From the NCBI RefSeq assembly GCF_012927405.1, contig NZ_JABBGM010000003.1, positions 62,001-126,000 of the forward strand: DNA of 64,000 nucleotides, in the 5' to 3' direction. The notes under the pieces were generated by a model. The model was not told the origin of the DNA and ran no database searches. It was given only the letters and a program-made list of their open reading frames with translations. The position numbers and the translations under genes are program-made. The stretch's first letter is position 1. Each line of letters begins with the position of its first letter. Positions 8,694 through 17,855 of the stretch are shown piece by piece. This DNA is from Novosphingobium olei. GTDB lineage: Bacteria > Pseudomonadota > Alphaproteobacteria > Sphingomonadales > Sphingomonadaceae.

Positions 8694-8723
8694 CGCGGAC
8701 CTGCCCAGCGGCGCTAGCCCAGT

Positions 8724-8798
8724 GGCCCCTTCGTCTAGCGGTCAGGACGCGGCCCTTTCACGGCTGAAACACGGGTTCGATTCCCGTAGGGGTCACCA
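8724..8798 (+). tRNA. tRNA-Glu (anticodon TTC)
   Basis: The sequence folds as a standard cloverleaf: acceptor GGCCCCT with AGGGGTC, anticodon arm CGGCC-CTTTCAC-GGCTG, T arm with GGTTCGATTCC, discriminator A and an encoded CCA at 8796-8798. Anticodon TTC is at 8757-8759, reading GAA and GAG. It closely resembles E. coli tRNA-Glu. Confidence 0.97.
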
Positions 8799-8837
8799 CT
8801 AGCTGCCTTCCCGGCGGGCGAGATGCGCCCCCGGCTC

Positions 8838-8912
8838 GGCCCCTTCGTCTAGCGGTCAGGACGCGGCCCTCTCACGGCTGAAACACGGGTTCGATTCCCG
8901 TAGGGGTCACCA
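8838..8912 (+). tRNA. tRNA-Glu (anticodon CTC)
   Basis: This copy lies 114 bases after the first and has the same cloverleaf with an encoded CCA. The only difference I see in 75 bases is the wobble base of the anticodon, C instead of T, giving CTC at 8871-8873 for GAG codons. The pair probably arose by tandem duplication and is read from the same promoter. Confidence 0.97.
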
Positions 8913-9023
8913 TTTCACCAAATTCACGAGCCCAATTGGCAAATTCTGCCAATGATGTTGCATGTGCTTAGTCGAAACATCTCCGAAATGAGACAAATTG
9001 CCTACAAGTAACGGAACACGGTC

Positions 9024-9383
9024 ATGCCATATTGGTTGAAACCGCAGACTGGGACGTGCGGTGATCATGACAGGTTTCTCGACATGGGCTCTCGCCTCTC
9101 TCGATCGGCCCAGCGCCTTCGAAGCGCTGCGATCGGTCTTAACAGCAGCGAAGACGTCGCGCTCGTCAACCGGTTCGCCGACGAACTCGAGGCCTTGTCG
9201 ATGAGGGAAGACACGTTGAAGAGAATTGGCATTGCGGCCGAGGCATCGGGCACTTCCGAAACGCTCAAGGCCTGCCTGACCAGCGTGTTCAGCCTGCCTG
9301 AGGATGACAGCCTGGACTGGCTGATCGACAAGCTGGACGACAACGCTGCCGACACCAAGGCCGCGAACGGCAGCCGCCACTGA
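9024..9383 (+). CDS. Small protein of unknown function
   Basis: This is a 119-residue product of no recognised family. It is mostly charged and helical (EDVALVNRFADELEALSMRED, LPEDDSLDWLIDKLDD), with no signal peptide or membrane segment, so it is probably cytoplasmic. The ATG at 9024 has only a weak ACGGA upstream; an in-frame ATG at 9084 is an alternative. It follows the tRNA-Glu pair and precedes a glycosyltransferase. It could be spurious, but its acidic composition is more protein-like than the reading frames on the other strand. Confidence 0.5.
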   Translation: MPYWLKPQTGTCGDHDRFLDMGSRLSRSAQRLRSAAIGLNSSEDVALVNRFADELEALSMREDTLKRIGIAAEASGTSETLKACLTSVFSLPEDDSLDWLIDKLDDNAADTKAANGSRH

Positions 9384-9493
9384 TCCGCGTGCGCTCGTCG
9401 CGCCTGGCAGCATGGCGCGAGCGCGCGGGCGTTGCACGCCTTTGCCGGCAGGGATAAGCAGGGTCTTCTCCAAGTCTGGCAGAAAGTCCATGC

Positions 9494-10384
9494 GTGGCGC
9501 ATTCGCCGCTTGATCCCGCCTCTTCTTTGCCAACCGGCCCTGCACCGCGGGTCAGCGTCATCGTTTGCTATCTGAACGGCGCCAACTTCATCGAAGAGGC
9601 GATCGGCAGCGTGCTGGCGCAGGACTGCTCCGATTGGGAGCTGGTGCTGGTCAATGACGGATCGAGTGACGAAAGCCCCGCGATCGCCGCGCGCCATGCG
9701 GCAAACGATCCGCGCATCAGGACGCTGAGCCACCCCGACGGGCGCAACCATGGCGTTGCCGCTGCGCGCAAACTGGGCGTGGACGCGGCGCGGGGGCGTC
9801 ATATCGTGTTTCTAGACCACGACGACGTGCTTCGCCCCTGGGCGCTGTCACGGATGACGGGCATTCTCGAGCGCGAGGCGGACGTCGCCATGGTGTTCGC
9901 GCGCACGCTCTACTGGGCGTGGGACATGACCATCGGCAAGGAGGAGATGGAATCCTCGTTCGCCCCCTTCCCGCCCGGTCGCCTTGCCGGGCAGGTCATG
10001 CTGCGCGACCTGATCCGCTGGGACACGCGCCACCCGCCGCCGTGCAGCATCGCGCTGCGCCGCGATGTGCTGCTGGCGACGCGCGGCGACGGCGCGCTGT
10101 GGCACGGCATGTACGAGGAGACGGCGCTGCTGATGAAGATCCTGGCACGCCACGACGTCTGGCTGCTCGACGAGGTGGTCTCGTCCTACCGGATGCACCC
10201 GGATTCGATGTGCATCAAGGCCGAGGCGGCGGGCACGCTCAGCAACGAAACGGTCAGCCGCGATCGCGTGCGCTATATCGGCTGGGCCGCGCGCCATGTC
10301 GCCATGGACTGGCGTTCGCGGCTGCTGGCGCTGACAGTATGGCTCAAGGGCGAGGCAAAGCTGCGCCTCGCCCCGCGCCGTTGA
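9494..10384 (+). CDS. Family 2 glycosyltransferase
   Basis: The 296-residue protein has the GT-A fold of family 2: VSVIVCYLNGANFIEEAIGS at the N-terminus, ELVLVNDGSSDES for the nucleotide-binding Asp, and FLDHDDVLRPWAL carrying the DxD-like metal site. Such enzymes transfer sugars from nucleotide donors to polysaccharide or lipid acceptors at the inner membrane. The C-terminus (RRSRLLALTVWLKGEAKLR-type region) is basic. The GTG at 9494 is the only suitable start near the first strand. No other polysaccharide genes are adjacent, so the acceptor is unknown. Confidence 0.85.
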   Translation: MAHSPLDPASSLPTGPAPRVSVIVCYLNGANFIEEAIGSVLAQDCSDWELVLVNDGSSDESPAIAARHAANDPRIRTLSHPDGRNHGVAAARKLGVDAARGRHIVFLDHDDVLRPWALSRMTGILEREADVAMVFARTLYWAWDMTIGKEEMESSFAPFPPGRLAGQVMLRDLIRWDTRHPPPCSIALRRDVLLATRGDGALWHGMYEETALLMKILARHDVWLLDEVVSSYRMHPDSMCIKAEAAGTLSNETVSRDRVRYIGWAARHVAMDWRSRLLALTVWLKGEAKLRLAPRR

Positions 10385-10418
10385 GGCAGCCCCCCCACCG
10401 ATCAGAAAGGGCCCTCGC

Positions 10419-11099
10419 TCAAAAGTTGCCGGTGAGCGCGACCGAGAACACGTGATCGTGGTTGTCGGGACCATTGCGCACGAACCCGTGCTGCAGCAGG
10501 TAGCCTGCCTCGATCCCGAACTTCTTGGACAGCGGGGCGGCAAGGCCGACGAAGTTGCGCATCCGCTCTTCGCCACCGATACGCTGGAAGCTGTTGGTAT
10601 TGAGATCGATGAAGCTTTCGTGGCTGGCAACAAGGTTGACCTTGCCGGCGACGGGCACGCTCGCCTTGATGAACGGGCGCAGGCGCCATGCCGGGCCGCC
10701 CTGGCCTTCGCGCCAGCGCTCTTCTAGCCGGACGCGGCCCGACAGCTTGAGCTTGCCGATCGCGGCGAAGTTGTCGACGTTGACCTGCTGGCGGAAACGA
10801 CGCTCCATGAGGGTGAAATCGCCGTGATCGTACTGAGGATTGTGCGTGTAGCCAAGCCACACGGTCACCTGCTTGGACGGCTTGTAGCCGACCATCAGGT
10901 TCTCCTCGATTTCATAGAGACCGCCACGGTTGTCGCTGAAGCGCAGCACGGTCTCGCTGCTGGCACGGAAGCCGCCGCCGAGATCGACATTGGCAGTGCC
11001 CGCACCCCAGGCCTGCGCATCATCGCGCGCCATGGCGGGGCTGGCGAAAGCGGCCGAGGCCGTGGCGATAAGGATCGTGGCCTTCAGGCTCATGCGCAT
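10419..11099 (-). CDS. DUF2490-type outer-membrane beta-barrel protein
   Basis: The 226-residue product has a signal peptide ending FASPAMA and a mature part of alternating amphipathic strands ending in phenylalanine (VFSVALTGNF), the usual outer-membrane barrel signature. VWLGYTHNPQY and RVRLEERW fit the DUF2490 family, of unknown function. The ATG at 11099 has GAGGA eight bases upstream; a second ATG two codons later is possible. It is divergent from phoR, and a triple Pho-box-like repeat lies 37-65 bases upstream, so it is probably expressed under phosphate starvation. A role in outer-membrane phosphate or phosphoester uptake is an inference. Confidence 0.8.
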   Translation of the reverse strand: MRMSLKATILIATASAAFASPAMARDDAQAWGAGTANVDLGGGFRASSETVLRFSDNRGGLYEIEENLMVGYKPSKQVTVWLGYTHNPQYDHGDFTLMERRFRQQVNVDNFAAIGKLKLSGRVRLEERWREGQGGPAWRLRPFIKASVPVAGKVNLVASHESFIDLNTNSFQRIGGEERMRNFVGLAAPLSKKFGIEAGYLLQHGFVRNGPDNHDHVFSVALTGNF

Positions 11100-11135
11100 T
11101 CTCGAGTTCCTCGGTTCAAGCTCGATCGGCCGCCT

Positions 11136-11164
11136 ATGACGCTTCGGTGACACTATTGTTACAG
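11136..11164 (-). promoter_or_regulatory. Pho box (three direct half-sites) for the DUF2490 gene
   Basis: On the minus strand the half-sites are CTGTAAC, GTGTCAC and GCGTCAT, each separated by four bases, giving the 11-bp periodicity of PhoB sites (consensus close to CTGTCAT N4 CTGTCAT). The site ends 37 bases upstream of the ATG at 11099, the usual position for activation. Confidence 0.7.
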
Positions 11165-11261
11165 ATTGTGTCGGAATTTTGCACGTTCTTGACTGATGTA
11201 TGACGAGCCCGGCGCCCGGACCGGTGGCGACACCATGGTTCTCCACGGTTTCGATCACGCT

Positions 11262-11279
11262 GCGTCATCCCTCCGTAAC
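11262..11279 (+). promoter_or_regulatory. Candidate Pho box for phoR
   Basis: GCGTCAT and CCGTAAC are separated by four bases, about 20 bases before the phoR start at 11300. It matches the PhoB half-site pattern less well than the other copies in the region. It is close to the start codon, so it may act through a leader or as autoregulation. Confidence 0.45.
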
Positions 11280-11299
11280 ATTCATGCTATTGGGCGGGC

Positions 11300-12472
11300 A
11301 TGATGCAGCGTCCCAAGCTTCCCTGGTCGGGTATCGCCGTGGCTATCGGCACGTCGGCGGCGATGATCGTCGCCGGCGCCAACTTCTGGCTTGCGGTTTC
11401 GGTCCTGATTCTGTGGCTCGGTTCGATCTGGCTATCGCGTCCCGAGCCGACGGTCGAGACGCGCGGCCCCGATGAAGGGACCGTCAGCCGCCAGGCGATG
11501 GTGGAACTGGTCGAACCGTTCAGCGTGCCGGTGCTGATGCTCGACAACCAGCGTATCGCCGCTGCCAATGCCGCTGCGCGCGAAGCGCTGGGCCCGCATG
11601 TCGTTGGACAGGATGCGCGCGTTGCCCTGCGCCACCCGGCGGCGATCAAGCTGCTCGATCAGCCTGAGGGCAGCGCGATGGTGCGCGGCCTGACCGGCGC
11701 GCGATCGATCTGGCAGGTGAACCGGGTGGCGATCGATTCGCGCTTTTCGCTGATCGAGCTGGTCAACCGCACCGCCGAAGCGGACATCAGCCGCGCCCAT
11801 ACCGATTTCGTCGCCAATGCGAGCCACGAGTTGCGCACGCCCCTCGCCTCGATCATCGGCTACATCGAGACGCTGTCCGACCCCGATGCCAAGGTGGACA
11901 AGGCAACCACCGCGCGATTCCATGCAACTGTGCTGCGCGAGGCGAAGCGGCTGCAGAGCCTGGTCGAAGACCTTATGAGCCTGTCGCGGATCGAGGCGGA
12001 AAAGCACGATGTGCCGACCGATCGGATCGACCTTGGCCAACTGGCCGAAAGCATCGTCGGAGAAGTCGGCGCCACCGTCGGCGAGGAGCGCGTGACGGTG
12101 TCTGCGGCGTCGGCGAACGTCACCGGCGATCGCCAGCAGCTGGACCAGGTGGTGCGCAACCTGATCGACAACGCGCTGAAGTACGGTGCGCCCGACAAGC
12201 CGGTCGAAGTCGCGGTCGCGGTGGAAGGGCGCGATGTGCTGCTGACCGTCACCGATCACGGCGAAGGCATCCATCCGGACCACATTCCGTACCTTACCCG
12301 CCGCTTCTACCGCACCGATCCCGGTCGAAGCCGTCAGGCGGGTGGCACCGGCCTTGGCCTTGCGATCGTGAAGCATATCGTGGAACGCCATCGCGGCGAT
12401 CTCGACATCTCGAGCACGCTGGGAGTAGGGACAACCGTCGCCATCCGCCTTGCACTGGCGGCATCAGCTTGA
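11300..12472 (+). CDS. phoR: Phosphate regulon sensor histidine kinase PhoR
   Basis: The 390-residue membrane kinase has two hydrophobic helices at about 11-45, a PAS-like linker, the H box NASHELRTPLASIIGY with H176, the N box NLIDNALKYG, and G boxes DHGEGI and GGTGLGLAIVKHI. It phosphorylates PhoB when phosphate is low and is held off by the PstSCAB-PhoU complex at the inner membrane. It is the first gene of the phoR-pst-phoU-phoB cluster. The ATG at 11300 is followed by a second ATG. Confidence 0.95.
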   Translation: MMQRPKLPWSGIAVAIGTSAAMIVAGANFWLAVSVLILWLGSIWLSRPEPTVETRGPDEGTVSRQAMVELVEPFSVPVLMLDNQRIAAANAAAREALGPHVVGQDARVALRHPAAIKLLDQPEGSAMVRGLTGARSIWQVNRVAIDSRFSLIELVNRTAEADISRAHTDFVANASHELRTPLASIIGYIETLSDPDAKVDKATTARFHATVLREAKRLQSLVEDLMSLSRIEAEKHDVPTDRIDLGQLAESIVGEVGATVGEERVTVSAASANVTGDRQQLDQVVRNLIDNALKYGAPDKPVEVAVAVEGRDVLLTVTDHGEGIHPDHIPYLTRRFYRTDPGRSRQAGGTGLGLAIVKHIVERHRGDLDISSTLGVGTTVAIRLALAASA

Positions 12473-12499
12473 TGACAGGATTTTCCGCCCCGCCGGCAT

Positions 12500-12528
12500 T
12501 TGTCACGGAACAGTCACAAAATCGTCGC
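12500..12528 (+). promoter_or_regulatory. Pho box (three direct half-sites) for pstS
   Basis: TTGTCAC, CAGTCAC and TCGTCGC follow one another with four-base spacers, 40-68 bases before the pstS ATG. This is the clearest PhoB-site candidate in the window and marks a promoter inside the cluster, between phoR and pstS. Confidence 0.75.
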
Positions 12529-12567
12529 ATTGGCCGCCTCGTCCACGCGGATGGAAAGGTTTCCACC

Positions 12568-13614
12568 ATGATCACCAAGCACAATCTCGCTCTTGCCACT
12601 GTCGCCCTCACCGCTCTCTCGCTCGCCGGCTGTGGCTCGCAGGGTGGCGGCAGCCGCGATCAGGTGCGCGCCGTCGGTTCTTCGACCGTCTATCCGTTCG
12701 CCAAGGCCGTTGCCGAGCAGCTCGCCAAGTCGGACGCCTCGATCAAGTCGCCGATCATCGAATCGACCGGCACGGGCGCCGGCATGAAGCTGTTCTGCGC
12801 CGGCGTCGGCCCGCAGCACCCCGACATCGAAGACGCTTCGCGCCGCATGAAGAAGTCCGAGTTCGAGGACTGCCAGAAGAACGGCGTCAAGGAGATCGTC
12901 GAGATCCAGGTTGGCCTGGACGGCGTTGCCTTCGCCGAAGGCAAGAACGGCCCCGGCATGGCCCTGACCCCCGAGGACGTCTACAAGGCGCTCGCCAAGA
13001 ACCCCTATGGCAAGCCCAACACCGCCAAGACCTGGAAGGACGTGAACCCGGCGCTCGCCGACGAACCCATCCTTGTCTACGGCCCGCCGTCGACCTCGGG
13101 CACGCGCGATGCGCTCAAGGAGCTGATCCTGACCAAGGGTTGCGATGCCAATCCGGAAATGAAGGCGCTGAAGGACAGCGACAAGGACAAGCATGACGCC
13201 ATCTGCGGCGAAGTTCGCGAAGACGGCGCCTATGTCGACGCGGGTGAAAACGACAACCTGATCGTCCAGAAGATCGAGGCCAATCCGAAGGCCATCGGCA
13301 TCTTCGGCTTCTCGTACCTTGAAGAGAACAGCGACAAGCTGAAGGGCCTGACCATGTCGGGCATCGTGCCGACCTACCAGTCGATCGCGGACTTCAGCTA
13401 CCCCGGCGCCCGCCCGCTCTACATCTATGTGAAGAAGGCGCACCTCAAGGCCATCCCCGGCCTGCAGGCCTATGTCACCGAATGGTCAAAGGCGTGGGGC
13501 AAGGGCGGTACGCTCGCCAAGCTCGGCATGGTGGTTGCGCCCGAAGACGTTCTTGCCAAGAGCGCCAAGGCCGTTTCCGACCTGCCCGTGCTCGACGGCG
13601 CGGAACTGAAGTAA
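12568..13614 (+). CDS. pstS: Phosphate-binding lipoprotein PstS
   Basis: The 348-residue product is the substrate-binding component of the high-affinity phosphate transporter. The signal sequence ends in the lipobox LSLAGC (Cys22), so it should be lipid-anchored. Phosphate-binding elements are visible in RAVGSSTVYPFA and ESTGTGAGMKLF near the N-terminus and PPSTSGTRDAL later. The ATG at 12568 follows GGAAAGG and puts the signal peptide at the start; an upstream in-frame ATG at 12469 would include the Pho box. It leads the pstSCAB operon. Confidence 0.95.
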   Translation: MITKHNLALATVALTALSLAGCGSQGGGSRDQVRAVGSSTVYPFAKAVAEQLAKSDASIKSPIIESTGTGAGMKLFCAGVGPQHPDIEDASRRMKKSEFEDCQKNGVKEIVEIQVGLDGVAFAEGKNGPGMALTPEDVYKALAKNPYGKPNTAKTWKDVNPALADEPILVYGPPSTSGTRDALKELILTKGCDANPEMKALKDSDKDKHDAICGEVREDGAYVDAGENDNLIVQKIEANPKAIGIFGFSYLEENSDKLKGLTMSGIVPTYQSIADFSYPGARPLYIYVKKAHLKAIPGLQAYVTEWSKAWGKGGTLAKLGMVVAPEDVLAKSAKAVSDLPVLDGAELK

Positions 13615-13630
13615 GGATACCGAACACGTC

Positions 13631-15013
13631 ATGTCGCCAGCCATCCTGCTCCTGCTCGCCTTCGGGCTGGGTCTCGTCGGCTGGCTGGCGGCACGTTCGC
13701 GCGCCTGGGCCTTTCGCCGGGCAGCGCCGAAGGGCCGCATCCACTCGCTGCCGGGCTTCCACGCCTGGTACGTGGCGTTGTGGATCGCGGTCCCTGCCCT
13801 TCTCTTCGCGCTGACCTGGAATGCGCTGAGCCCCAACCTCGTCACGACGAGCGTGCTGGCCGACCCTGCCGCGTCAGTGCTGCCCGCCTTCGGGTTCGAG
13901 CGCGATTCGATGCTGGCCGAAGCCCGCTCGGTCGCCACGGGCGCGGCACCTGCGGTGTTCAATGTCGATGCACAGGGGCTTGTCGCACCCTATCGCGCGG
14001 CGATCCTGCGCTATGAGATCATCGGCCTGGTCGCCACGCTGGTGATCGCCTTTGCCGGCGGCGTGTTTGCATTCCTGCGCCTGAAGCCAGATTTCACCGC
14101 CCGCACCCGCGTGGAACGCGCGGTGATGAGCCTGCTGCTGGTGGCCTCGCTCGTCGCGATCCTGACCACGCTTGGCATCATCGTCAGCCTGGTGTTCGAA
14201 ACCGCGCGCTTCTTCTCGATGGTGTCGCCAATCGACTTCCTGTTCGGCACCCACTGGGCGCCCGACCCGATGAGCAGTGGCACGCCCGACGGCAAGCAGT
14301 TCGGCGCCATCCCGCTGTTCTGGGGCACGATCTACATCGGCGCGATCATCGCCATGATCGTGGCAATCCCGCTCGGCCTGATGAGCGCGATCTACCTGAC
14401 GCAGTATGCCACCAACGGCGTGCGCAAGGTGATGAAGCCGCTGCTCGAAATCCTCGCCGGCGTACCGACCGTGGTCTACGGCTATTTCGCCGCGCTGACC
14501 GTGGCGCCCGCCGTGCGCGACTTTGCGCAAGCCATCGGCATCTCCAGCGCCTCGACCGAAAGCGCGGTGGCCGCAGGCCTTGTCATGGGCGTGATGATCA
14601 TTCCGTTCGTCTCATCCATGGCTGACGATTCGATCGCGGCGGTGCCGCAGGCGCTGCGCGACGGCAGCCTCGCCATGGGCGCGACCAAGGCCGAGACGAT
14701 CAGCAAGGTGCTGGTGCCTGCCGCCCTGCCCGGCATCGTGGCCGGCGTGATGCTGGCGATCAGCCGCGCGATCGGTGAAACGATGATCGTGGTCATGGCC
14801 GCAGGCGCTTCGGCCAACCTGACCGCCAACCCGTTCCAGTCGATGACCACGGTCACGTTCCAGATCGTGGCCATGCTGACCGGCGAAGGCAGCTTCGACC
14901 ATCCCGCGACGCTGTCGGCGTTCGCGCTGGGCATGGTGCTGTTCCTCGTCACCCTCACCCTCAATTTCATCGCCCTGCGCGTCGTCAAGCGCTACCGCGA
15001 AGCCTACGAGTGA
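13631..15013 (+). CDS. pstC: Phosphate ABC transporter permease PstC
   Basis: This is one of two inner-membrane permeases of the PstSCAB importer. The 460-residue protein has an N-terminal extension with several extra hydrophobic segments (residues 1-190) before the standard permease domain, which contains ILAGVPTVVYGYFA and the EAA-like loop around ALRDGSLAMGATKAETI. Long PstC forms of this kind are usual in alphaproteobacteria. AAGGATA lies upstream of the ATG. Its TGA is nine bases before the ATG of pstA. Confidence 0.93.
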   Translation: MSPAILLLLAFGLGLVGWLAARSRAWAFRRAAPKGRIHSLPGFHAWYVALWIAVPALLFALTWNALSPNLVTTSVLADPAASVLPAFGFERDSMLAEARSVATGAAPAVFNVDAQGLVAPYRAAILRYEIIGLVATLVIAFAGGVFAFLRLKPDFTARTRVERAVMSLLLVASLVAILTTLGIIVSLVFETARFFSMVSPIDFLFGTHWAPDPMSSGTPDGKQFGAIPLFWGTIYIGAIIAMIVAIPLGLMSAIYLTQYATNGVRKVMKPLLEILAGVPTVVYGYFAALTVAPAVRDFAQAIGISSASTESAVAAGLVMGVMIIPFVSSMADDSIAAVPQALRDGSLAMGATKAETISKVLVPAALPGIVAGVMLAISRAIGETMIVVMAAGASANLTANPFQSMTTVTFQIVAMLTGEGSFDHPATLSAFALGMVLFLVTLTLNFIALRVVKRYREAYE

Positions 15014-15021
15014 CCGGCACC

Positions 15022-16281
15022 ATGAGCGACAGCTTCGACAGCATCCAGGCGCAACGCCGCGCGCGCATGCAGGCAGGGCTTGCCAAGCGGTATCGCGCCG
15101 AGCGCAATTTCCGCCTGCTCGGGCTTGGCGCGATCGTCTTCTCGGCGCTCGTCTTGGCCTTCCTGCTCATCTCGATGACCTCGAACGGCGTTGCCGGGTT
15201 CAAGCGTGCCGAACTGCGCTTCGAAGTGCCGCTCAAGGGCCAGCTGCTGGTCGATGCCTCGCGCCTGCAGCAGGCCGACCCGCTCGGCGCGCTCGAATCC
15301 GCAGGGCTGCCGATGCTGGTCGACAGTGCGGCCGATGCAGCGCTCGGCAAGGACGGATCGACCTATCTGGCCAGCGGCGCCTGGCGCGATCTCGGCGCGC
15401 GGATCATTGCGCACCCCGACCTGCTGAACGAAGACAAGATCGACGTTTCGCTGCCGGCGAGCGACGATCTGGCCGCCGCGCAGCGCGGCGGCGGGGAAAG
15501 GGCGCTGCAGGACGCCGCCTACAACCTGGGCCGCAAGGGCCAGCTGGTCCGTGCCTTCGACTGGGGCTTCCTTGCCCGCTCGGACGCCACCAGCCCTCAG
15601 GCGGTGGGCATCTGGGGCGCGCTCAAGGGTTCGATGCTGACGATGCTCGTCACGCTGGGCCTCGCCTTCCCGGTGGGCGTGCTCGCCGCGCTCTACCTTG
15701 AAGAATACGCGACGCGGAACCGCTGGACCGACCTGATCGAAATCTCGATCAACAACCTCGCCGCGGTGCCCTCGATCATCTTCGGCCTGCTCGGCCTCGC
15801 CGTGTTCCTCGGCCTGTTCCCGAACTGGCGTTCGGCTCCGCTGATCGGCGGCATGACGCTGGCGCTGATGACGATGCCGGTGATCGTCATTTCCGGCCGC
15901 AACGCGATCAAGGCGGTGCCCCCATCGATCCGCGACGCCGCGCTGGCGATGGGTGCCAGCCCGGTGCAGGTGGTATTCCACCATGTGCTGCCGCTCGCCC
16001 TGCCCGGCATCCTGACCGGCACGATCATCGGCATGGCGCGCGCGCTCGGCGAAACCGCGCCGCTGCTGATGATCGGCATGCGCGCCTTCGTCGCCAGCCC
16101 GCCTTCGGGCTTCACCGCACCGTCGAGCGTGCTGCCGGTGCAGATCTTCCTGTGGTCCGACGAAATCGACCGCGGCTTCATCGAACGCACCAGCGCCGCG
16201 ATCGTCGTGCTGCTCGTCTTCCTGCTCATCATGAACGGCCTTGCGATCTACCTGCGCAACCGCTTCGAGAAACGGTGGTAA
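15022..16281 (+). CDS. pstA: Phosphate ABC transporter permease PstA
   Basis: This is the second permease of the phosphate importer, 419 residues, with a basic N-terminus, one early membrane helix, a periplasmic insert of about 130 residues and then the permease core ([34 protein letters not shown] as the EAA loop). The ATG at 15022 is preferred; a GTG at 15010 would overlap the pstC stop (GTGA) and is also possible. The gene is one base from pstB. Confidence 0.93.
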   Translation: MSDSFDSIQAQRRARMQAGLAKRYRAERNFRLLGLGAIVFSALVLAFLLISMTSNGVAGFKRAELRFEVPLKGQLLVDASRLQQADPLGALESAGLPMLVDSAADAALGKDGSTYLASGAWRDLGARIIAHPDLLNEDKIDVSLPASDDLAAAQRGGGERALQDAAYNLGRKGQLVRAFDWGFLARSDATSPQAVGIWGALKGSMLTMLVTLGLAFPVGVLAALYLEEYATRNRWTDLIEISINNLAAVPSIIFGLLGLAVFLGLFPNWRSAPLIGGMTLALMTMPVIVISGRNAIKAVPPSIRDAALAMGASPVQVVFHHVLPLALPGILTGTIIGMARALGETAPLLMIGMRAFVASPPSGFTAPSSVLPVQIFLWSDEIDRGFIERTSAAIVVLLVFLLIMNGLAIYLRNRFEKRW

Positions 16282-16282
16282 C

Positions 16283-17095
16283 ATGAACACCCCTGCCCTC
16301 AGCCCCGCCCCGACGCCGACTTTCCCTGATCCGGTCGCCGAAGCGAAGATCAGCGCGAAGAACGTGTCGGTGTTCTATGGCGCCAAGCGTGCCATCGACG
16401 ATGTGTCGATCGACATTCCCAAGAGCTACGTCACGGCCTTCATCGGCCCGTCGGGGTGCGGCAAGTCGACCTTCCTGCGCTCGCTCAACCGGATGAACGA
16501 CACGATCGCCGGCGCGCGCGTCGAAGGCGAAATCCTGCTCGATGGCGAGGACATCTATCGTTCGGGCATGGACGTGGTGCAGCTGCGCGCGCGCGTGGGC
16601 ATGGTGTTCCAGAAGCCGAACCCGTTCCCCAAGTCGATCTACGACAACATCGCCTATGGCCCCAAGATCCACGGCATCACCGGCAGCAAGAGCGAGCTGG
16701 ACGGCATCGTCGAAACCTCGCTGCAACGTGCGGGTCTGTGGGACGAAGTCAAGGATCGCCTGTCGGACAGCGGCACCGCGCTTTCGGGCGGCCAGCAGCA
16801 GCGCCTGTGCATCGCGCGCGCCATCGCGGTCGATCCCGAAGTGATCCTGATGGACGAGCCCTGCTCGGCGCTCGATCCGATCGCCACCGCGCGCATCGAG
16901 GAGCTGATCGACGAACTGCGCGGACGCTACGCCATCGTCATCGTCACCCACTCGATGCAGCAGGCTGCCCGCGTTTCGCAGCGCACCGCGTTCTTCCATA
17001 TTGGCAAGATCGTGGAATATGGCACCACGTCCGACATCTTCACGAACCCGCGTGAAGAGCGCACCAAGGACTACATCACCGGGCGCTACGGGTAA
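16283..17095 (+). CDS. pstB: Phosphate ABC transporter ATP-binding protein PstB
   Basis: The 270-residue ATPase energises phosphate import. Walker [10 protein letters not shown] is at residues 55-63, followed by the Q-loop, the signature [14 protein letters not shown], Walker [14 protein letters not shown] and the switch His in IVTHSMQQA. The first 20 residues are proline-rich. The ATG at 16283 follows the TAA of pstA by one base, so the two are translated together. Confidence 0.97.
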   Translation: MNTPALSPAPTPTFPDPVAEAKISAKNVSVFYGAKRAIDDVSIDIPKSYVTAFIGPSGCGKSTFLRSLNRMNDTIAGARVEGEILLDGEDIYRSGMDVVQLRARVGMVFQKPNPFPKSIYDNIAYGPKIHGITGSKSELDGIVETSLQRAGLWDEVKDRLSDSGTALSGGQQQRLCIARAIAVDPEVILMDEPCSALDPIATARIEELIDELRGRYAIVIVTHSMQQAARVSQRTAFFHIGKIVEYGTTSDIFTNPREERTKDYITGRYG

Positions 17096-17103
17096 GGAAC
17101 AGC

Positions 17104-17793
17104 ATGGTGGCCGAACATACCGTCAAGGCATTCGACGAAGACATCACCCGCCTGCGCGGACTGGTGGCGGAAATGGGCGGCCTGGCCGAGCTTTCCGTGA
17201 CCGAGGCGATGGACGCGCTGGTCAACGGCAACGAGGAACTCGCCGCCAGCGTGATCACGCGCGACAAGCGGATCGACCAGCTCGAGGCAGAGGTAGACCG
17301 GCTCGCCATCCGCGTGCTCGCGCTGCGTGCGCCGATGGCGGACGACCTGCGCGAGGTGATCACCGCGCTCAAGATCGCGGGCGTGATCGAGCGGATCGGC
17401 GATTATGCCAAGAACATCGCCAAGCGCGTGGGCCACATCGAGGGGCGCAAGCGGTTCGAGCCGCTGACCCTGCTGCCGGCGATGAACGAACTCGCTGCCG
17501 ACATGGTACACGATGTGCTGACCGCGTTCGCCGCGCGCGATCCTTCGGCCGCGGCCGAGATCGTGCAGCGCGATGCCAAGGTCGACGCCTTCTACGACAG
17601 CGTGTTCCGCAACTTCGTGTCGTACATGGTGGAAAATCCCGCCACGATCAGCTCGGTGGCGCAGCTGATGTTCGTTGCGCGCAACATCGAACGCATCGGC
17701 GATCAGGCGACCAATATCGCCGAGATGGTCTACTACGCGGCAACCGGCCTCAATCTTCCCGAACGCGAGGACGTGCCCGCGCCTAAGGTCTGA
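17104..17793 (+). CDS. phoU: Phosphate signalling complex protein PhoU
   Basis: PhoU is a cytoplasmic helical protein that links PstB and PhoR and keeps the Pho system off in high phosphate. The 229-residue product shows two PhoU repeats, each with the metal-binding type motif: VIERIGDYAKNIAKR in the first and NIERIGDQATNIAEM in the second. It starts eight bases after pstB. Confidence 0.96.
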   Translation: MVAEHTVKAFDEDITRLRGLVAEMGGLAELSVTEAMDALVNGNEELAASVITRDKRIDQLEAEVDRLAIRVLALRAPMADDLREVITALKIAGVIERIGDYAKNIAKRVGHIEGRKRFEPLTLLPAMNELAADMVHDVLTAFAARDPSAAAEIVQRDAKVDAFYDSVFRNFVSYMVENPATISSVAQLMFVARNIERIGDQATNIAEMVYYAATGLNLPEREDVPAPKV

Positions 17794-17796
17794 TCT

Positions 17797-17845
17797 TCGT
17801 CACACGGCAGTAACATTTCCCGTGTCTTGGCAATAGGACTGTCAC
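17797..17845 (+). promoter_or_regulatory. Pho-box-like repeats upstream of phoB
   Basis: TCGTCAC, CAGTAAC and CCCGTGT occur with four-base spacers at 17797-17825, starting four bases after the phoU stop. A further CTGTCAC is at 17839-17845, directly before the phoB ribosome binding site. This suggests PhoB autoactivation from a promoter in the phoU-phoB gap. Confidence 0.6.
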
Positions 17846-17855
17846 GGAGGATTGT

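Noticed and set aside
8838..9493. tRNA-Glu 3' end as an attachment site for an integrated element
   Set aside because: No integrase, no repeated 3' tRNA end and no change of gene style downstream beyond one small unknown protein.
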